Assembly (NCBI GenBank): GCA_025757645.1
Contig: CP107216.1
Location: 62,001 to 126,000 of the forward strand
Length of the DNA stretch: 64,000 nt
From: Clostridiales bacterium
GTDB taxonomy: Bacteria > Bacillota > Clostridia > Oscillospirales > Oscillospiraceae
Direction of reading: 5' to 3'
Part shown: piece after piece, positions 6,466 through 16,314 of the stretch
Numbering within the stretch: position 1 is the stretch's first letter
How the letters are laid out: the number at the start of each line of letters is the position of its first letter
Notes under the pieces: generated by a model
What the model was told of the DNA's origin: nothing
Database searches by the model: none
Seen by the model: only the letters and a program-made list of their open reading frames with translations
Program-made: the position numbers and the translations under genes

Positions 6466-8547
6466 ATGAAAAAGCGCATCATCAGCCTGCTGCTGTGTCT
6501 GGTGCTGACCGTGTCGCTCGTGCCGGCCGCCGCCGCGGCGGACACGGGGGACGCCAGGACCGTCACGGTACGCTACGCTTCCGGTCACGGGATCGACACC
6601 CACGACTATGAAGCGGCCTTTACGTACAGCGATGATCTGTTCACCCGGAGCGGCTACACGTACCGCAAGGATCTCGCGCTGATGTCCATGGGCCTCGCGT
6701 TCGCGGCCTATACGAGCAAGGACTCCGAAAAGACGGACAACTACGCCACCGGCAACCGCAACTTTGTGTCCATGGCCGAGCAGTGCGGCTTTGAGAATAT
6801 CCGGTCGAACAAATGGATGTTCCAGCCCGCCGAGGCCGACTCCATCGGCATCAGCTGCGCCAGCAAGACCATCCGCGACAACGGCGGCAGCTACACGCTC
6901 ATCGCCGTCGGCGTGCGCGGCAACAACTACCACGCCGAGTGGGGCGGCAACGCCCGGCTCGATGCTGCGGGCGAGCACAAGGGCTTCGCCCTCGGCCGCG
7001 ACCAGGTGCTCGACTACCTGCGCGGCTACATTGCCGACACCGGCATCTCCGGCCGGGTGAAGATCTGGATCGCGGGCTACAGCCGCGGCGCGGCCGTGTC
7101 CAACATGGTCGGCGGCGCGCTCGACAACGGCTACAGCCTCGGCGCGGGCGTCAGCCTCAGCCCGCACGACCTGTACTGCTACTGCTATGAGCCGCCCATG
7201 GGCGCGATGAAAGAGCAGGTGCAGGGCCGCGTGTATGACAACATCCAGAATCTCGTCAATGAAAACGACCTCGTGACCTACGTCGCGTTCGACAACTGGG
7301 ACTTCGCCCGCTACGGCGTCGACCGCGTCGTGCCGACCAAGGGTGACGACAACTACCTCACCTACAAGGCCGCCATGCTCAGGGAATTCGTGAAGATCCC
7401 GAACAACGGCGGCATCTACTGGCCCGACTACTTCCAGGCCTGGGGCATTGACCCGAAGGACATCACGAGCGGCGATCTGGGCAAGATCTTCAAGGTCAAC
7501 ATGACGCAGAAGGAATTCTACGCTGACCTCTGCGAGGCGATCACGACGTGCCTCGCCTCCTCACGCGAAGACTATGCGGAGAACATGCAGGACTTCCTTG
7601 TGGCCCTGCTGGCGGATATTTTCGGTGCGGCCGATAAGGACACCTCCGGCGTGGCCGAGGACTTCGCCAAAAAGGTGCAGGACAACTGGAAGAAACTCTT
7701 CTACTCGCTGACCATCCCCGGCATGATCAAAAACGGCACGGCCGCCAAGCTCCTGACCGGCTATCTGGTCGAGGCGCTGCAGGAAAACGGCGTTCTGACC
7801 TACGACCTTGCGGGCATCGAGGCCGCGATGGGTATGCTCGCGCCGCGCCTGTCGAAAATGGCGCTCAAATACCCCGGCACAACGATGACGCTGCTGGCAA
7901 ACCTGCTCGTGATCGGGCTGGCCCACTGCGGCGAGCCGGGCCTCGCCTGGCTGCGCAGCCTGCCGGACGACTACATGACCAGCAAGCAGACCGTAAGCTA
8001 CACGGGCCTGTTTGACGACGTGGCTGCGGACGCATGGTATGCCCCCGCCGTGGACTACGTCAAGTACGGCCGGATCATGAACGGCATGGGCAGCAACCGC
8101 TTCCAGCCCAACACACAGATGACGCGCGCCATGTTCGCGCAGGTGCTCTACGCGCTCGAGGGCGCGCCGTCCGTGCGCGGTCTGAGCTGCCCGTTTACCG
8201 ACGCGGGCGGCAGCTGGTACACCGACGCCGTCATCTGGGCGTACAACGCGGGCGTGGTCGCCGGTGTGTCCCCGACGCAGTTTGCGCCGAACGAAGCGCT
8301 GACCCGCGAGCAGATGGTGACCATGCTCTACGGCTACGCCGGCCGCGAGCAGGCGCTCAGCGGCCCGGACGGCGCGCTCGCGGGCTATCAGGATCAGGCG
8401 CGCGTGTCCACATGGGCGCGTGAGGCCATGGCCTGGGCCGTGGGCACCGGCGTGATCGCCGGCACGTCCGCGACCACCCTCGCACCGCAGAAGACCGGCA
8501 CACGCGCCGAAGTTGCGACCGTGCTGATGCGGTTTTGCGAGCAGTGA
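6466..8547 (+). CDS. Secreted lipase/esterase-like protein with C-terminal SLH repeats
   Basis: 693 residues. Signal peptide (MKKRIISLLLCLVLTVSLVP, cleavage after the AAAAA run). The N-terminal half looks like an alpha/beta hydrolase of the class-3 lipase type: nucleophile elbow GYSRG with Ser206, in the context WIAGYSRGAAVSNMVGG, and a later NENDLVTYV region that could carry the acid. From about 510 on are three SLH repeats (FDDVAADAWYAPAVDYVKYG, ITR-type motifs as TRAMFAQVLYALEG and TREQMVTMLYGYAG), which attach proteins to secondary cell-wall polymer. GGAGGAG precedes the ATG by about eight bases. Likely a surface-displayed hydrolase; the actual substrate is unknown. Confidence 0.87.
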   Translation: MKKRIISLLLCLVLTVSLVPAAAAADTGDARTVTVRYASGHGIDTHDYEAAFTYSDDLFTRSGYTYRKDLALMSMGLAFAAYTSKDSEKTDNYATGNRNFVSMAEQCGFENIRSNKWMFQPAEADSIGISCASKTIRDNGGSYTLIAVGVRGNNYHAEWGGNARLDAAGEHKGFALGRDQVLDYLRGYIADTGISGRVKIWIAGYSRGAAVSNMVGGALDNGYSLGAGVSLSPHDLYCYCYEPPMGAMKEQVQGRVYDNIQNLVNENDLVTYVAFDNWDFARYGVDRVVPTKGDDNYLTYKAAMLREFVKIPNNGGIYWPDYFQAWGIDPKDITSGDLGKIFKVNMTQKEFYADLCEAITTCLASSREDYAENMQDFLVALLADIFGAADKDTSGVAEDFAKKVQDNWKKLFYSLTIPGMIKNGTAAKLLTGYLVEALQENGVLTYDLAGIEAAMGMLAPRLSKMALKYPGTTMTLLANLLVIGLAHCGEPGLAWLRSLPDDYMTSKQTVSYTGLFDDVAADAWYAPAVDYVKYGRIMNGMGSNRFQPNTQMTRAMFAQVLYALEGAPSVRGLSCPFTDAGGSWYTDAVIWAYNAGVVAGVSPTQFAPNEALTREQMVTMLYGYAGREQALSGPDGALAGYQDQARVSTWAREAMAWAVGTGVIAGTSATTLAPQKTGTRAEVATVLMRFCEQ

Positions 8548-8560
8548 TCCTGCAATCGAA

Positions 8561-8598
8561 AAAAACACCCGGATCTCGTGAGAGATCCGGGTGTTTTT
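8561..8598. terminator. Bidirectional terminator between the lipase-like and TetR genes
   Basis: 17-bp perfect stem (8561-8577 with 8582-8598) containing A5 on one end and T5 on the other, so it works for the convergent genes on both strands. Confidence 0.92.
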
Positions 8599-8605
8599 AT
8601 GCGGT

Positions 8606-9181
8606 TTACTGGCCGTTGGCCGCCGCCGCTTTCGCGCTGCGGCAGTTGGCGCGCAGCACCGGCATGAGCGCCGTGAGCGCAATGTCCAGCTTGCGGGAAT
8701 AGTCCCCTTCCATGCCGTTGTTGATCCAGTCGATGAGCATGCCGAACATCATGTCCGTGTACATGCGGATGATCGCCTCGAGATCCTCGGGCGCGATGTC
8801 CATGTTCTGCGCGTAGCGCGTGATGACCTGGCGGGCATAGTAATCGCTCGTCTCCCACGTGAAGCGCTCGAGCTCTTCCTTGCCGTAGCCGTGGTAGATG
8901 TTCAGGATGGCCTGCCGGTCGTTCGAGAGGTTCGCCGCCAGCGTCAGAAAGCCCTCGCGCATGGTCTCGAAGTTGCCGTTCGTGTCCAGAAACTGCTGCA
9001 CGCGCAGCTCAAACACGTACTGCGTGAGCACGTAAACATCCGTGAAATAATAGTAGAACGTCTTGCGGCTGCAGCCAACGGCGTCCGTGATCATCTTGAC
9101 CGTGATGCGGTCGATCGTGTAGTCGTTGAGCAGGTGCATATATGCATCCGCGAGCGCCGTGCGCGTCCGGTTCTGCTTCAT
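8606..9181 (-). CDS. TetR/AcrR family transcriptional regulator
   Basis: 191 residues. N-terminal helix-turn-helix of the TetR class (about 1-50): TALADAYMHLL, then ITVKMITDAVGCSRKTFYYYFTDVYVL, the recognition helix ending in the family's FYYYF signature. The C-terminal ligand/dimer domain (60-191) is all helical with DMMFGMLIDWINNGM; it resembles the DhaS-like subgroup. Start chosen at MKQNRTRTAL, preceded by GGAGG; the longer in-frame start is upstream of this site. The target is unknown: it is convergent with the lipase-like gene and precedes the C39-SLH gene on the same strand. A GC-rich imperfect hairpin (about 9198-9224) lies in its leader. Confidence 0.92.
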   Translation of the reverse strand: MKQNRTRTALADAYMHLLNDYTIDRITVKMITDAVGCSRKTFYYYFTDVYVLTQYVFELRVQQFLDTNGNFETMREGFLTLAANLSNDRQAILNIYHGYGKEELERFTWETSDYYARQVITRYAQNMDIAPEDLEAIIRMYTDMMFGMLIDWINNGMEGDYSRKLDIALTALMPVLRANCRSAKAAAANGQ

Positions 9182-9337
9182 GAAGTGTGCCTCCGTTCCT
9201 GCGCCGGGCAAACACCGGCGCTGTTTTTTCTGGCCCTATAGTAACCCACATGTCACCATAATTCATTGGTCATTATTGCGATGATGTAACATTTTTGCAC
9301 ACTTTGCGAAACGATTCTACCCGTTTGTCCGGATTTT

Positions 9338-10690
9338 TCAGGAATCCAGCTCTCCCTGCAGGCGGCAGGTGCGCATCATGAACAGGGCAAGCTGCGCGCG
9401 GTTGGCGCCGGTATTCGGGCTGAGCTCCGTGCTGCTCGTGCCGTAAAGGATGCCCATGGAGACCGCCCACGTCGTGGCGGAATACGCCCAGTCGGGCACG
9501 GTGTTCCAGTCCGTATAGCCGCCGATTGGGCGCGGGCGGACGCCCTTTTCCGGGCCGTAGGCGCGGTAGAGCATCGTGACCAGCTGCGCGCGCGTGAGGC
9601 GGGCATCCGGCGCAAAGTGCGTGTCGTCCGTGCCGAGCACGACCTCGTTGGCATAGGCCCAGCGCACGGCGGCAGCATACCAGGTGTCGTCCGAAACGTC
9701 CACAAACGGCGCCTCCGGCAGTTCGGACACGTCCGGCTCGCCGGCCATCCGATAGAGGATCGACACGAGCATGGCGCGCGTCGTCTGCCCCATGGGGTCG
9801 AACTGGTTCTTGCCGACGCCGTTCATAAGACCGAAGAGCACGCAATAGTCAATGCCCTCGTGCATCCAGCTGCTCGCTGCCGGCATATCGTCAAACACGC
9901 CGCCGGCACAGTATTCGTCACCGACGCAGGGATCCGGGATCCTGGCCGTTTCCGTCTTGCCGCAGTCGACGCAGGTGCGCTCCATGTTCACGGCGCCGTC
10001 GTCCGTCTCGATGGCCGTCCAGGCGCTCCAGTGGTGCACCGGATAGTAGTACTGCACCGCCTCCGTGACGCGCTCGCTGCCCTTGAAATAATGCACGGTG
10101 CTGCCGTTCGTGAGCGTCATGGAATAGATCGACTTCACGGCCGGATCGAGCACGCGGTACTCCGTGGCCGAGATCTGGCCGATGATCATGACATAGTGGC
10201 CGTTGGCCGAGTAGCCGTTGAGGTGGATGATCGGCGGGCTGTAGCTGCCCGCGCCGTCGACGTAGCGCGCGATGCCCTCGGCGAGCGAGGTCTTGCTGTA
10301 CGTCGCGCCGCTGAAGGCGACGTCATCCGGCGTGGTGGCAAAGGGTGTGCCGGAGTGGCCGCGGCTGCGCCAGTAATCGCCGAGCGCGCCGGGCGTGGCG
10401 TCCAGGCCGAGGTACGACAGCGCCATGGAGATGCACGCCGTGAAGCACTCGTGGTTGGCATAGTTCGTGTAGCTGCCCCAGTAATCCGAGCAGAACAGAT
10501 CGCTGTAGGCCGGCACCTGGCAGACGTAGCGGACCGTGCCCGTCTTCACGTCGGCGTTTTTCGTATATTCCACGCTCGCATAGGGCGCGGCATCGACCCG
10601 GTCGGCCGCCGCAGCACCCACCGTCAGACAGGGCAGCAGCCCCGCCAGCAGGCACAGCGTCAGCGCCAGACTGAGGATTCGTTTCTTCAT
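9338..10690 (-). CDS. Secreted C39-like cysteine peptidase-fold protein with SLH repeats
   Basis: 450 residues with signal peptide (1-29). The first domain (35-190) has the papain-like C39 layout: Cys82 in HECFTACISMALSYLG, His165 in SANGHYVMIIG and Asp182 in YRVLDP. A short CxxC linker (CVDCGKTE) follows. Three SLH repeats fill about 245-450 (FDDMPAASSWMHEGIDYCV, TTRAMLVSILYRMAG, LTRAQLVTMLYRAYG). C39-like domains outside ABC transporters usually cleave or bind surface polypeptides; the substrate is unknown. AAGGAGT precedes the start by seven bases and the promoter is at 10755-10783. No clear terminator follows the stop. Confidence 0.82.
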   Translation of the reverse strand: MKKRILSLALTLCLLAGLLPCLTVGAAAADRVDAAPYASVEYTKNADVKTGTVRYVCQVPAYSDLFCSDYWGSYTNYANHECFTACISMALSYLGLDATPGALGDYWRSRGHSGTPFATTPDDVAFSGATYSKTSLAEGIARYVDGAGSYSPPIIHLNGYSANGHYVMIIGQISATEYRVLDPAVKSIYSMTLTNGSTVHYFKGSERVTEAVQYYYPVHHWSAWTAIETDDGAVNMERTCVDCGKTETARIPDPCVGDEYCAGGVFDDMPAASSWMHEGIDYCVLFGLMNGVGKNQFDPMGQTTRAMLVSILYRMAGEPDVSELPEAPFVDVSDDTWYAAAVRWAYANEVVLGTDDTHFAPDARLTRAQLVTMLYRAYGPEKGVRPRPIGGYTDWNTVPDWAYSATTWAVSMGILYGTSSTELSPNTGANRAQLALFMMRTCRLQGELDS

Positions 10691-10754
10691 AGATGACTCC
10701 TTATGTTCCGGTATTTTGCCTGGTTGTTGACATAACGCATACACACAATTGTTT

Positions 10755-10783
10755 ATCTTACACCAGCTGTTACGGAATTGCAA
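10755..10783 (-). promoter_or_regulatory. Promoter of the C39-SLH gene
   Basis: Minus strand: TTGCAA (10783-10778), 17-bp spacer, TAAGAT (10760-10755). A GTTGACATAA copy (complement TTATGTCAAC) sits in the leader at 10726-10735. Confidence 0.65.
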
Positions 10784-11191
10784 CCTTTTTTGCTTTCTCT
10801 GCCAACTTTCGTGGGGCGCGGCGGGCAAATTGCGCCCGGTTTTGGCGCGGAAAGTGGGGACGCAGAGATTTCGACAGAATCCGAAAATGGCGTTATGTAA
10901 ACCTATGAGGCGGAGAATCCGGTCGCGATCACGCGGACGTGCGCGGACGGTGCGGAATATTTTTCGTGACGTACATAATATTTCACTTGACATATATGCA
11001 AATGCATAATAAAATGGAAATAGAAGGGGCCGCTTCCGACACTGTGCGGCCAAGCGCAGCCGATCTCCGGCGCGAAGCCGGGCAAATGCGCGGCTTCCAC
11101 AGCCAAAGCTGCCGCTTCGGCGGGGAAAATGCCGCCGAACCGGCGGAGGAGCAGTGTTATGTAAACCGTAAGGAGGTGAGGGACCGCCGGA
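10784..11191. other. Intergenic region before the phage module with TTATGTAAAC sites
   Basis: No gene of normal size is supported in these 400 bases. It holds two exact TTATGTAAAC copies (10893-10902 and 11157-11166, direct, 264 bp apart), an A/T-rich promoter segment, and between them several GC-rich inverted repeats. AAGGAGGTGAG at 11170-11180 is a strong ribosome-binding site. Confidence 0.5.
10987..11015 (+). promoter_or_regulatory. Strong promoter reading into the phage module
   Basis: TTGACA (10987-10992), 17-bp spacer, TAAAAT (11010-11015). It sits between the two TTATGTAAAC copies and is the only strong promoter seen upstream of the virion genes; the leader to the first gene would be about 170-210 nt. 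Confidence 0.75.
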
Positions 11192-11248
11192 ATGAAAAAA
11201 CGGAAACGATCCGTGGCCGGGCGCGGCCCGGGGCATGGCATGGATTGA
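11192..11248 (+). CDS. Possible 18-residue leader ORF
   Basis: ATG 11 bases after a strong AAGGAGGTGAG. It encodes MKKRKRSVAGRGPGHGMD and its end overlaps the start of the next gene (ATG at 11235), so it could couple translation of that gene, which lacks its own good RBS. A frame disturbance that once joined the two frames is an alternative. No homology can be claimed. Confidence 0.3.
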   Translation: MKKRKRSVAGRGPGHGMD

Positions 11249-11624
11249 ACTGCACCAGTCGCTGCCGCAGCACCGCAAGCTGCTGGCCCTGCGCGACGCG
11301 CTGGGGCTGCGCACGCCGGCGGCACTCGGGCACATGTGCCTGCTGTGGCTGTGGGCACTGGACAATGCGCCGGACGGCGACCTATCCGCCCTGCCGGCAA
11401 GGCAGCTGGCGGAGATCTGCCAGTTCAGCGAGCGCCGGGCCGGCGACCTCGCGGTGGCGCTGCGCACGTCCGGGTTTGTGGACGCGGACTGGCGGCTGCA
11501 CGACTGGGGCGACTACACCGGCCGCCTGATCGACCAGCGGGCGGCCAGCCGCGAGCGGCAGCGGCGGCGACGCGCACGGCTGCGCGCGGCGGCCATGGAA
11601 GAAAACAAGGAGGATGGTACATGA
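11235..11624 (+). CDS. Phage replisome-organiser-like N-terminal domain protein
   Basis: 129 residues. The opening MAWIELHQSLPQHRKLLAL and the following helices (LGHMCLLWLWALDNAPDGDL, ARQLAEICQFSERRAGDLAVAL, GFVDADWRLHDWGDY) match the winged-helix N-terminal domain seen in phage replisome organisers and DnaD-like proteins of Firmicutes. The C-terminus is a basic coiled coil (RAASRERQRRRRARLRAA). It lacks the DnaD C-terminal domain, so it may be a shortened DNA-binding protein. It is first in an ATGA-coupled string with the next two small genes. Role in replication is inferred from family only. Confidence 0.65.
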   Translation: MAWIELHQSLPQHRKLLALRDALGLRTPAALGHMCLLWLWALDNAPDGDLSALPARQLAEICQFSERRAGDLAVALRTSGFVDADWRLHDWGDYTGRLIDQRAASRERQRRRRARLRAAAMEENKEDGT

Positions 11625-11857
11625 AAAAGCAGACGAACACCGACCTGCGGCGAAAGCTGCGCGAGCAGCGCGCGGCGTATGAGGAGCTGCTGGGCCTGTC
11701 GGGCGCGATTTTGGCTGCGCTGTGCGTGCGCTGCGGCGACGGCGCGACGCTGCGGCTGCCGAAGCAGGCCGTGCACGACGCGCTGGAGACCTACGAATTT
11801 GCGGCGGCTGCCGACGGCGAGGACTACGTGCTCTCGTACCGGGAGCGCGCGACATGA
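11621..11857 (+). CDS. Small phage-type hypothetical protein
   Basis: 78 residues, MKKQTNTDLRRKLREQRAAY onward. Helical N-terminal half, then a short beta segment (GDGATLRLPKQAVHDALETY). ATG overlaps the previous stop (ATGA) and AAGGAGG lies seven bases upstream; its own stop overlaps the next ATG. Not recognised. Position just before the terminase suggests a packaging accessory role, but that is only context. Confidence 0.6.
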   Translation: MKKQTNTDLRRKLREQRAAYEELLGLSGAILAALCVRCGDGATLRLPKQAVHDALETYEFAAAADGEDYVLSYRERAT

Positions 11858-12063
11858 TCGACCTCGAGGACGAGAAGGAGCGCATCCTCGAGCAGCTGGC
11901 GGCCATGGTGGCCGATGCGTCCGTGAAGCCGGAGCTGCGGCTCAAGGCGGCGGGCATGGTGCTCGGCCACGAGCGGGGCAAGGCCGCGCCCGCGAAGGAC
12001 GAGGGCGCGGCCGAGCCGGAGGTGCTGCGCTTCGAGGGCGCGCTCGAGCAGTGGAGTCGGTAG
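11854..12063 (+). CDS. Small phage-type protein, possible terminase small-subunit-like
   Basis: 69 residues, strongly acidic and helical (MIDLEDEKERILEQLAAMVA, ASVKPELRLKAAGMVLGHER). ATGA overlap with the previous gene and 12 bases before the large terminase start. Size and place fit a minimal small terminase or an accessory to it, but no diagnostic motif is visible. Confidence 0.55.
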   Translation: MIDLEDEKERILEQLAAMVADASVKPELRLKAAGMVLGHERGKAAPAKDEGAAEPEVLRFEGALEQWSR

Positions 12064-12075
12064 TGAGGAGGCGCG

Positions 12076-13473
<1,398 letters not shown>

Positions 13474-13541
13474 TTATGTAAACATAAAAAGACTGCGACG
13501 GCAGTCTCTTTTTCTCGCAAAATGCGAAAAGTTATGTAAAC
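13474..13541. repeat. Direct TTATGTAAAC pair enclosing a terminator
   Basis: Exact TTATGTAAAC at 13474-13483 and 13532-13541 (58 bp apart). Between them is a hairpin GACTGC/GCAGTC (13491-13496, 13501-13506) followed by a T-rich run, which should attenuate transcription between terminase and portal. The first copy starts on the base after the terminase stop. Confidence 0.7.
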
Positions 13542-13574
13542 CATTTCGCCGGAAACGGCAGCAAAGGAGAGTCT

Positions 13575-15365
13575 ATGACAAACGAGAAAACGAACCCCAT
13601 GCCCTACCGCGCGGCGGATGCGGCGGCAGGTGCGGCAGAGGCGGCCGGGCCGGACATGGCCGCGCCCGTGATCACGCCGGACGACGTGGCGCGCGGCACG
13701 GAGCTTCTGCGCCGGTACAAGGACGGCAAGCGCGCGCTCGAGGCGCGCATCATCGCCGACGAGCAGTGGTACCGCCTGCGGCACTGGCAGTATCTGCGCG
13801 ACCGCCGGCGCGAGCAGGGCGGCGACGTGGTAGAGCCGACGAGCGCGTGGCTGTTCAACGCCATTGTCTCGAAGCACGCCGACGCGATGGACAGCTTCCC
13901 GGAGGCGGTGATCCTGCCGCGCAGCGAGCAGGATGAACCGGACGCGAAGGCGCTGTCGGCCATCGTGCCGGCCGTGCTGGAAAAGACGCACTTTGAGCAG
14001 GTGTGGTCCGATGCGTGGTGGTACAAGCTCAAGCACGGGTGCGCGGCCTACGGCGTGTTCTGGGACAGCGCCGGGAGCAACGGCCTCGGCGACGTGGCCG
14101 TGCGCCAGCTCGACCTGCTGAACCTGTTCTGGGAGCCGGGCATCACGGACATTCAGGCCAGCCGCAACCTCTTCGTGTGCGCGCTCATGGACAACGACGA
14201 CATTTCCGCCGCCTGGCCCGACGCGCGGCCCGGCAACTGCGGCGTGGAGCTGGCGCAGTATCTGTATGACGACGCGGTGGACACCTCGAACAAGAGTATC
14301 GTCGTCGACTGGTACTACAAAAAGCCGCTGCCCGGCGGCGGCACGGCGCTGCACCTGATCAAATTCACCGGGCGCGACCTGCTCTACGCCAGCGAGAACG
14401 ACCCCGCCATGGCCGGCGGCTTCTACCCGCACGGGCAGTACCCGATCGTGTTCGACGTGCTCTACCCCGAGGCCGGCACGCCGTGCGGCTTCGGCATGAT
14501 TGCCGTGAGCAAAGACCCGCAGCAGTACATCGACCGCCTGAGCGGCAACCTGCTGGAGATGAGCATGAAGGCCTCCACCCCGCGCTTCTGGGTCAAGAAG
14601 GGCTGCGGCGTGAACGCGCAGGAATTTCTCGACTGGTCGAAGCCGCTCGTCGAGGTTGAGGGCAGCATCGACGACGAACGGCTGCGCCAGATCAGCCTCT
14701 ACAACCTCGACGGCCAGTGGGTGAACATGCTGCAGCTGAAGATCGACGAGCTCAAGGAGACGAGCAACAGCCGCGACGTGACGCAGGGCAGCGTGTCCGG
14801 CGGCGTGACGGCGGCGAGCGCCATCGCGGCGCTGCAGGAGGCCGGCAGCAAGTCCAGCCGTGACACGCTGCGCGCGAGCTACCGCGCGTTCGAGCGCGTG
14901 GTCGAGCTCGTGATCGAGCTCATCCGCGCGTACTACACCGAGACGCGGCCGTTTCGCGTGGCGGCGCCGGGCGCGCAGGGCTATGCGTTCTGCACGTACT
15001 CCAACGCCGGGCTGCAGGCTAGGACCGTGGGCATGGACGCCGACGGCATGGCGCTGCTGCGCGCGCCGGCATTCGACGTGTCGGTGCACGCGCAGAAGGA
15101 GAGCCCGTACGCGACCGCGTCACAAAACGAGCTGGCACGGCAGCTGTATCAGCTGGGCGTGTTTAACCCCGCGTTCGCGCAGCAGGCCGTGCCGATGCTG
15201 GAGATGATGCAGTTTCCGGGGCGCGACAAGGTGCTTGAGGCCGTGCGCAGCAGCATCGTGCCGCCGCAGCCGGAGACGCCGGACGCGGGCACGGACACGT
15301 CCGCCGACCCGCTGCTGCGGGCGCAGGCAGAGAAAAACCGCGTCATCACAGCGAGCGCCCGCTGA
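13575..15365 (+). CDS. Phage portal protein
   Basis: 596 residues. Large mixed protein with the portal hallmark order: an N-terminal helix region with RDRRREQGGDVVEPTSAWLF and NAIVSKHADAMDSFPEA, a central stem/wing region (DLLNLFWEPGITDI, VDWYYKKPLP), a pair of long helices (QQYIDRLSGNLLEMSMKA; VTQGSVSGGVTAASAIAALQ with EAGSK), and a flexible C-terminus. Length and composition fit portals of short-tailed phages with N4-gp56-type capsids. AAAGGAGAG precedes the ATG. It forms the dodecameric DNA channel to which the terminase docks. Confidence 0.85.
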   Translation: MTNEKTNPMPYRAADAAAGAAEAAGPDMAAPVITPDDVARGTELLRRYKDGKRALEARIIADEQWYRLRHWQYLRDRRREQGGDVVEPTSAWLFNAIVSKHADAMDSFPEAVILPRSEQDEPDAKALSAIVPAVLEKTHFEQVWSDAWWYKLKHGCAAYGVFWDSAGSNGLGDVAVRQLDLLNLFWEPGITDIQASRNLFVCALMDNDDISAAWPDARPGNCGVELAQYLYDDAVDTSNKSIVVDWYYKKPLPGGGTALHLIKFTGRDLLYASENDPAMAGGFYPHGQYPIVFDVLYPEAGTPCGFGMIAVSKDPQQYIDRLSGNLLEMSMKASTPRFWVKKGCGVNAQEFLDWSKPLVEVEGSIDDERLRQISLYNLDGQWVNMLQLKIDELKETSNSRDVTQGSVSGGVTAASAIAALQEAGSKSSRDTLRASYRAFERVVELVIELIRAYYTETRPFRVAAPGAQGYAFCTYSNAGLQARTVGMDADGMALLRAPAFDVSVHAQKESPYATASQNELARQLYQLGVFNPAFAQQAVPMLEMMQFPGRDKVLEAVRSSIVPPQPETPDAGTDTSADPLLRAQAEKNRVITASAR

Positions 15366-15386
15366 GGGCAGAAGGGAGCACAGAGT

Positions 15387-15917
15387 ATGAACGAACAAAA
15401 CATCCCCACCGCGCCGGAGCAGAGCGCATCCGCAGCACCCGAAACGGCCGCGCCGCGTGCGCCGGCCGAGGAGGCCGTGACCGTCGGCGCGCTGCGCGGC
15501 GCGATCGAGCGCAAGGCCCAGCAGCGGGCGCGCCGCGCGGCCGAGGAATCCGCCGCGCGCTGGTCGCGCGAGGCGGACGAGCTGGCGGCGCAGTGCCCGG
15601 ACTTTGACCTGGGCGCAGCGCTGAGCGATGCACAGTTTTGCGCGCTGCTGCGCGCCGGTGTGGACGTGCGCACGGCGTGGTTCGCGCTGCACGCGCAGGC
15701 GCTGCTGGAGGCGGCCTGCGTGCGCGCGGGCCGCAGCGCCGAGCAGCGCGTGGCCGAACACATCCGCGCCCGCGGCCTGCGCCCGGCCGAAAACGGCCTG
15801 GGCGGCGGCGGGGCCGGCATCGTGGTGCGGCCGGACGTGTCGCGCATGAGCCGCGCCGACCGCGCGGCACTCGCCGCGCGCGCGGAGCGCGGCGAGCGCG
15901 TGAAGCTGAGCCTGTGA
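15387..15917 (+). CDS. Scaffold-like/hypothetical phage assembly protein
   Basis: 176 residues, very rich in Ala, Glu and Arg. A disordered N-terminus (1-35) is followed by a coiled coil (ALRGAIERKAQQRARRAAEE) and a helical C-terminus (SRMSRADRAALAARAERGER). Its place between portal and the protease/capsid genes, the composition and length are those of scaffolding proteins in small Firmicutes phages, but no sequence motif proves it. AAGGGAG RBS. The stop overlaps the next start (GTGA). Confidence 0.6.
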   Translation: MNEQNIPTAPEQSASAAPETAAPRAPAEEAVTVGALRGAIERKAQQRARRAAEESAARWSREADELAAQCPDFDLGAALSDAQFCALLRAGVDVRTAWFALHAQALLEAACVRAGRSAEQRVAEHIRARGLRPAENGLGGGGAGIVVRPDVSRMSRADRAALAARAERGERVKLSL

Positions 15918-16312
15918 CCCGCTTCGCGTACATCCGCCGGGACGGGCGGTGCGTGCTGCGCGCGGACGGCCACGCAGACTTCTGCCCGGGCAGAGACATC
16001 GTGTGCGCCGGGGCGTCGGCGCTCGTGTGCGCGCTGGCAGGCGCGCTCGATGCGCTGGGCGCGCAGGGCGTGCAGCGCGCGCTCTGCGCCGGGCACGCAG
16101 CCATCGCAGCGGACGACCGGGCCGATGTGCGCGCGGCGTTTACCGTGGCCGTGACAGGCCTGCGGCAGCTCGCCGCGGCCTACCCCGGCCACGTTGCGGA
16201 GGACACCGGCCGCGTCCCCGCGCAGGAGACAAAACCCAACGGCAGCGCAGCGGCCGGGCGCTGCCCCGGCGCTGTCCCCGGAAGCGGACAGCAGAGAAAA
16301 AAGGAGACATGA
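15914..16312 (+). CDS. Prp-like cysteine protease in the capsid cluster
   Basis: 132 residues starting at GTG (15914), which overlaps the previous stop. It carries the diagnostic motif of ribosomal-processing cysteine protease Prp: GHADFCPGRDIVCAGASALV, with His20 and Cys31 at the catalytic positions. In Staphylococcus the host Prp removes the N-terminus of ribosomal protein L27 and is also used by phage 80alpha to trim capsid and scaffold. Here it lies between scaffold-like and capsid genes, so prohead maturation protease is the likely job (inference). The C-terminal 30 residues are low-complexity. This frame gives a far better family match than the overlapping frames. Confidence 0.72.
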   Translation: MTRFAYIRRDGRCVLRADGHADFCPGRDIVCAGASALVCALAGALDALGAQGVQRALCAGHAAIAADDRADVRAAFTVAVTGLRQLAAAYPGHVAEDTGRVPAQETKPNGSAAAGRCPGAVPGSGQQRKKET

Positions 16313-16314
16313 GT

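Noticed and set aside
9182..9337. TetR operator in the TetR-C39 gap
   Set aside because: Only weak dyads (around ATTCATTGG/CAATGAAT-like) are visible; not enough to call an operator.
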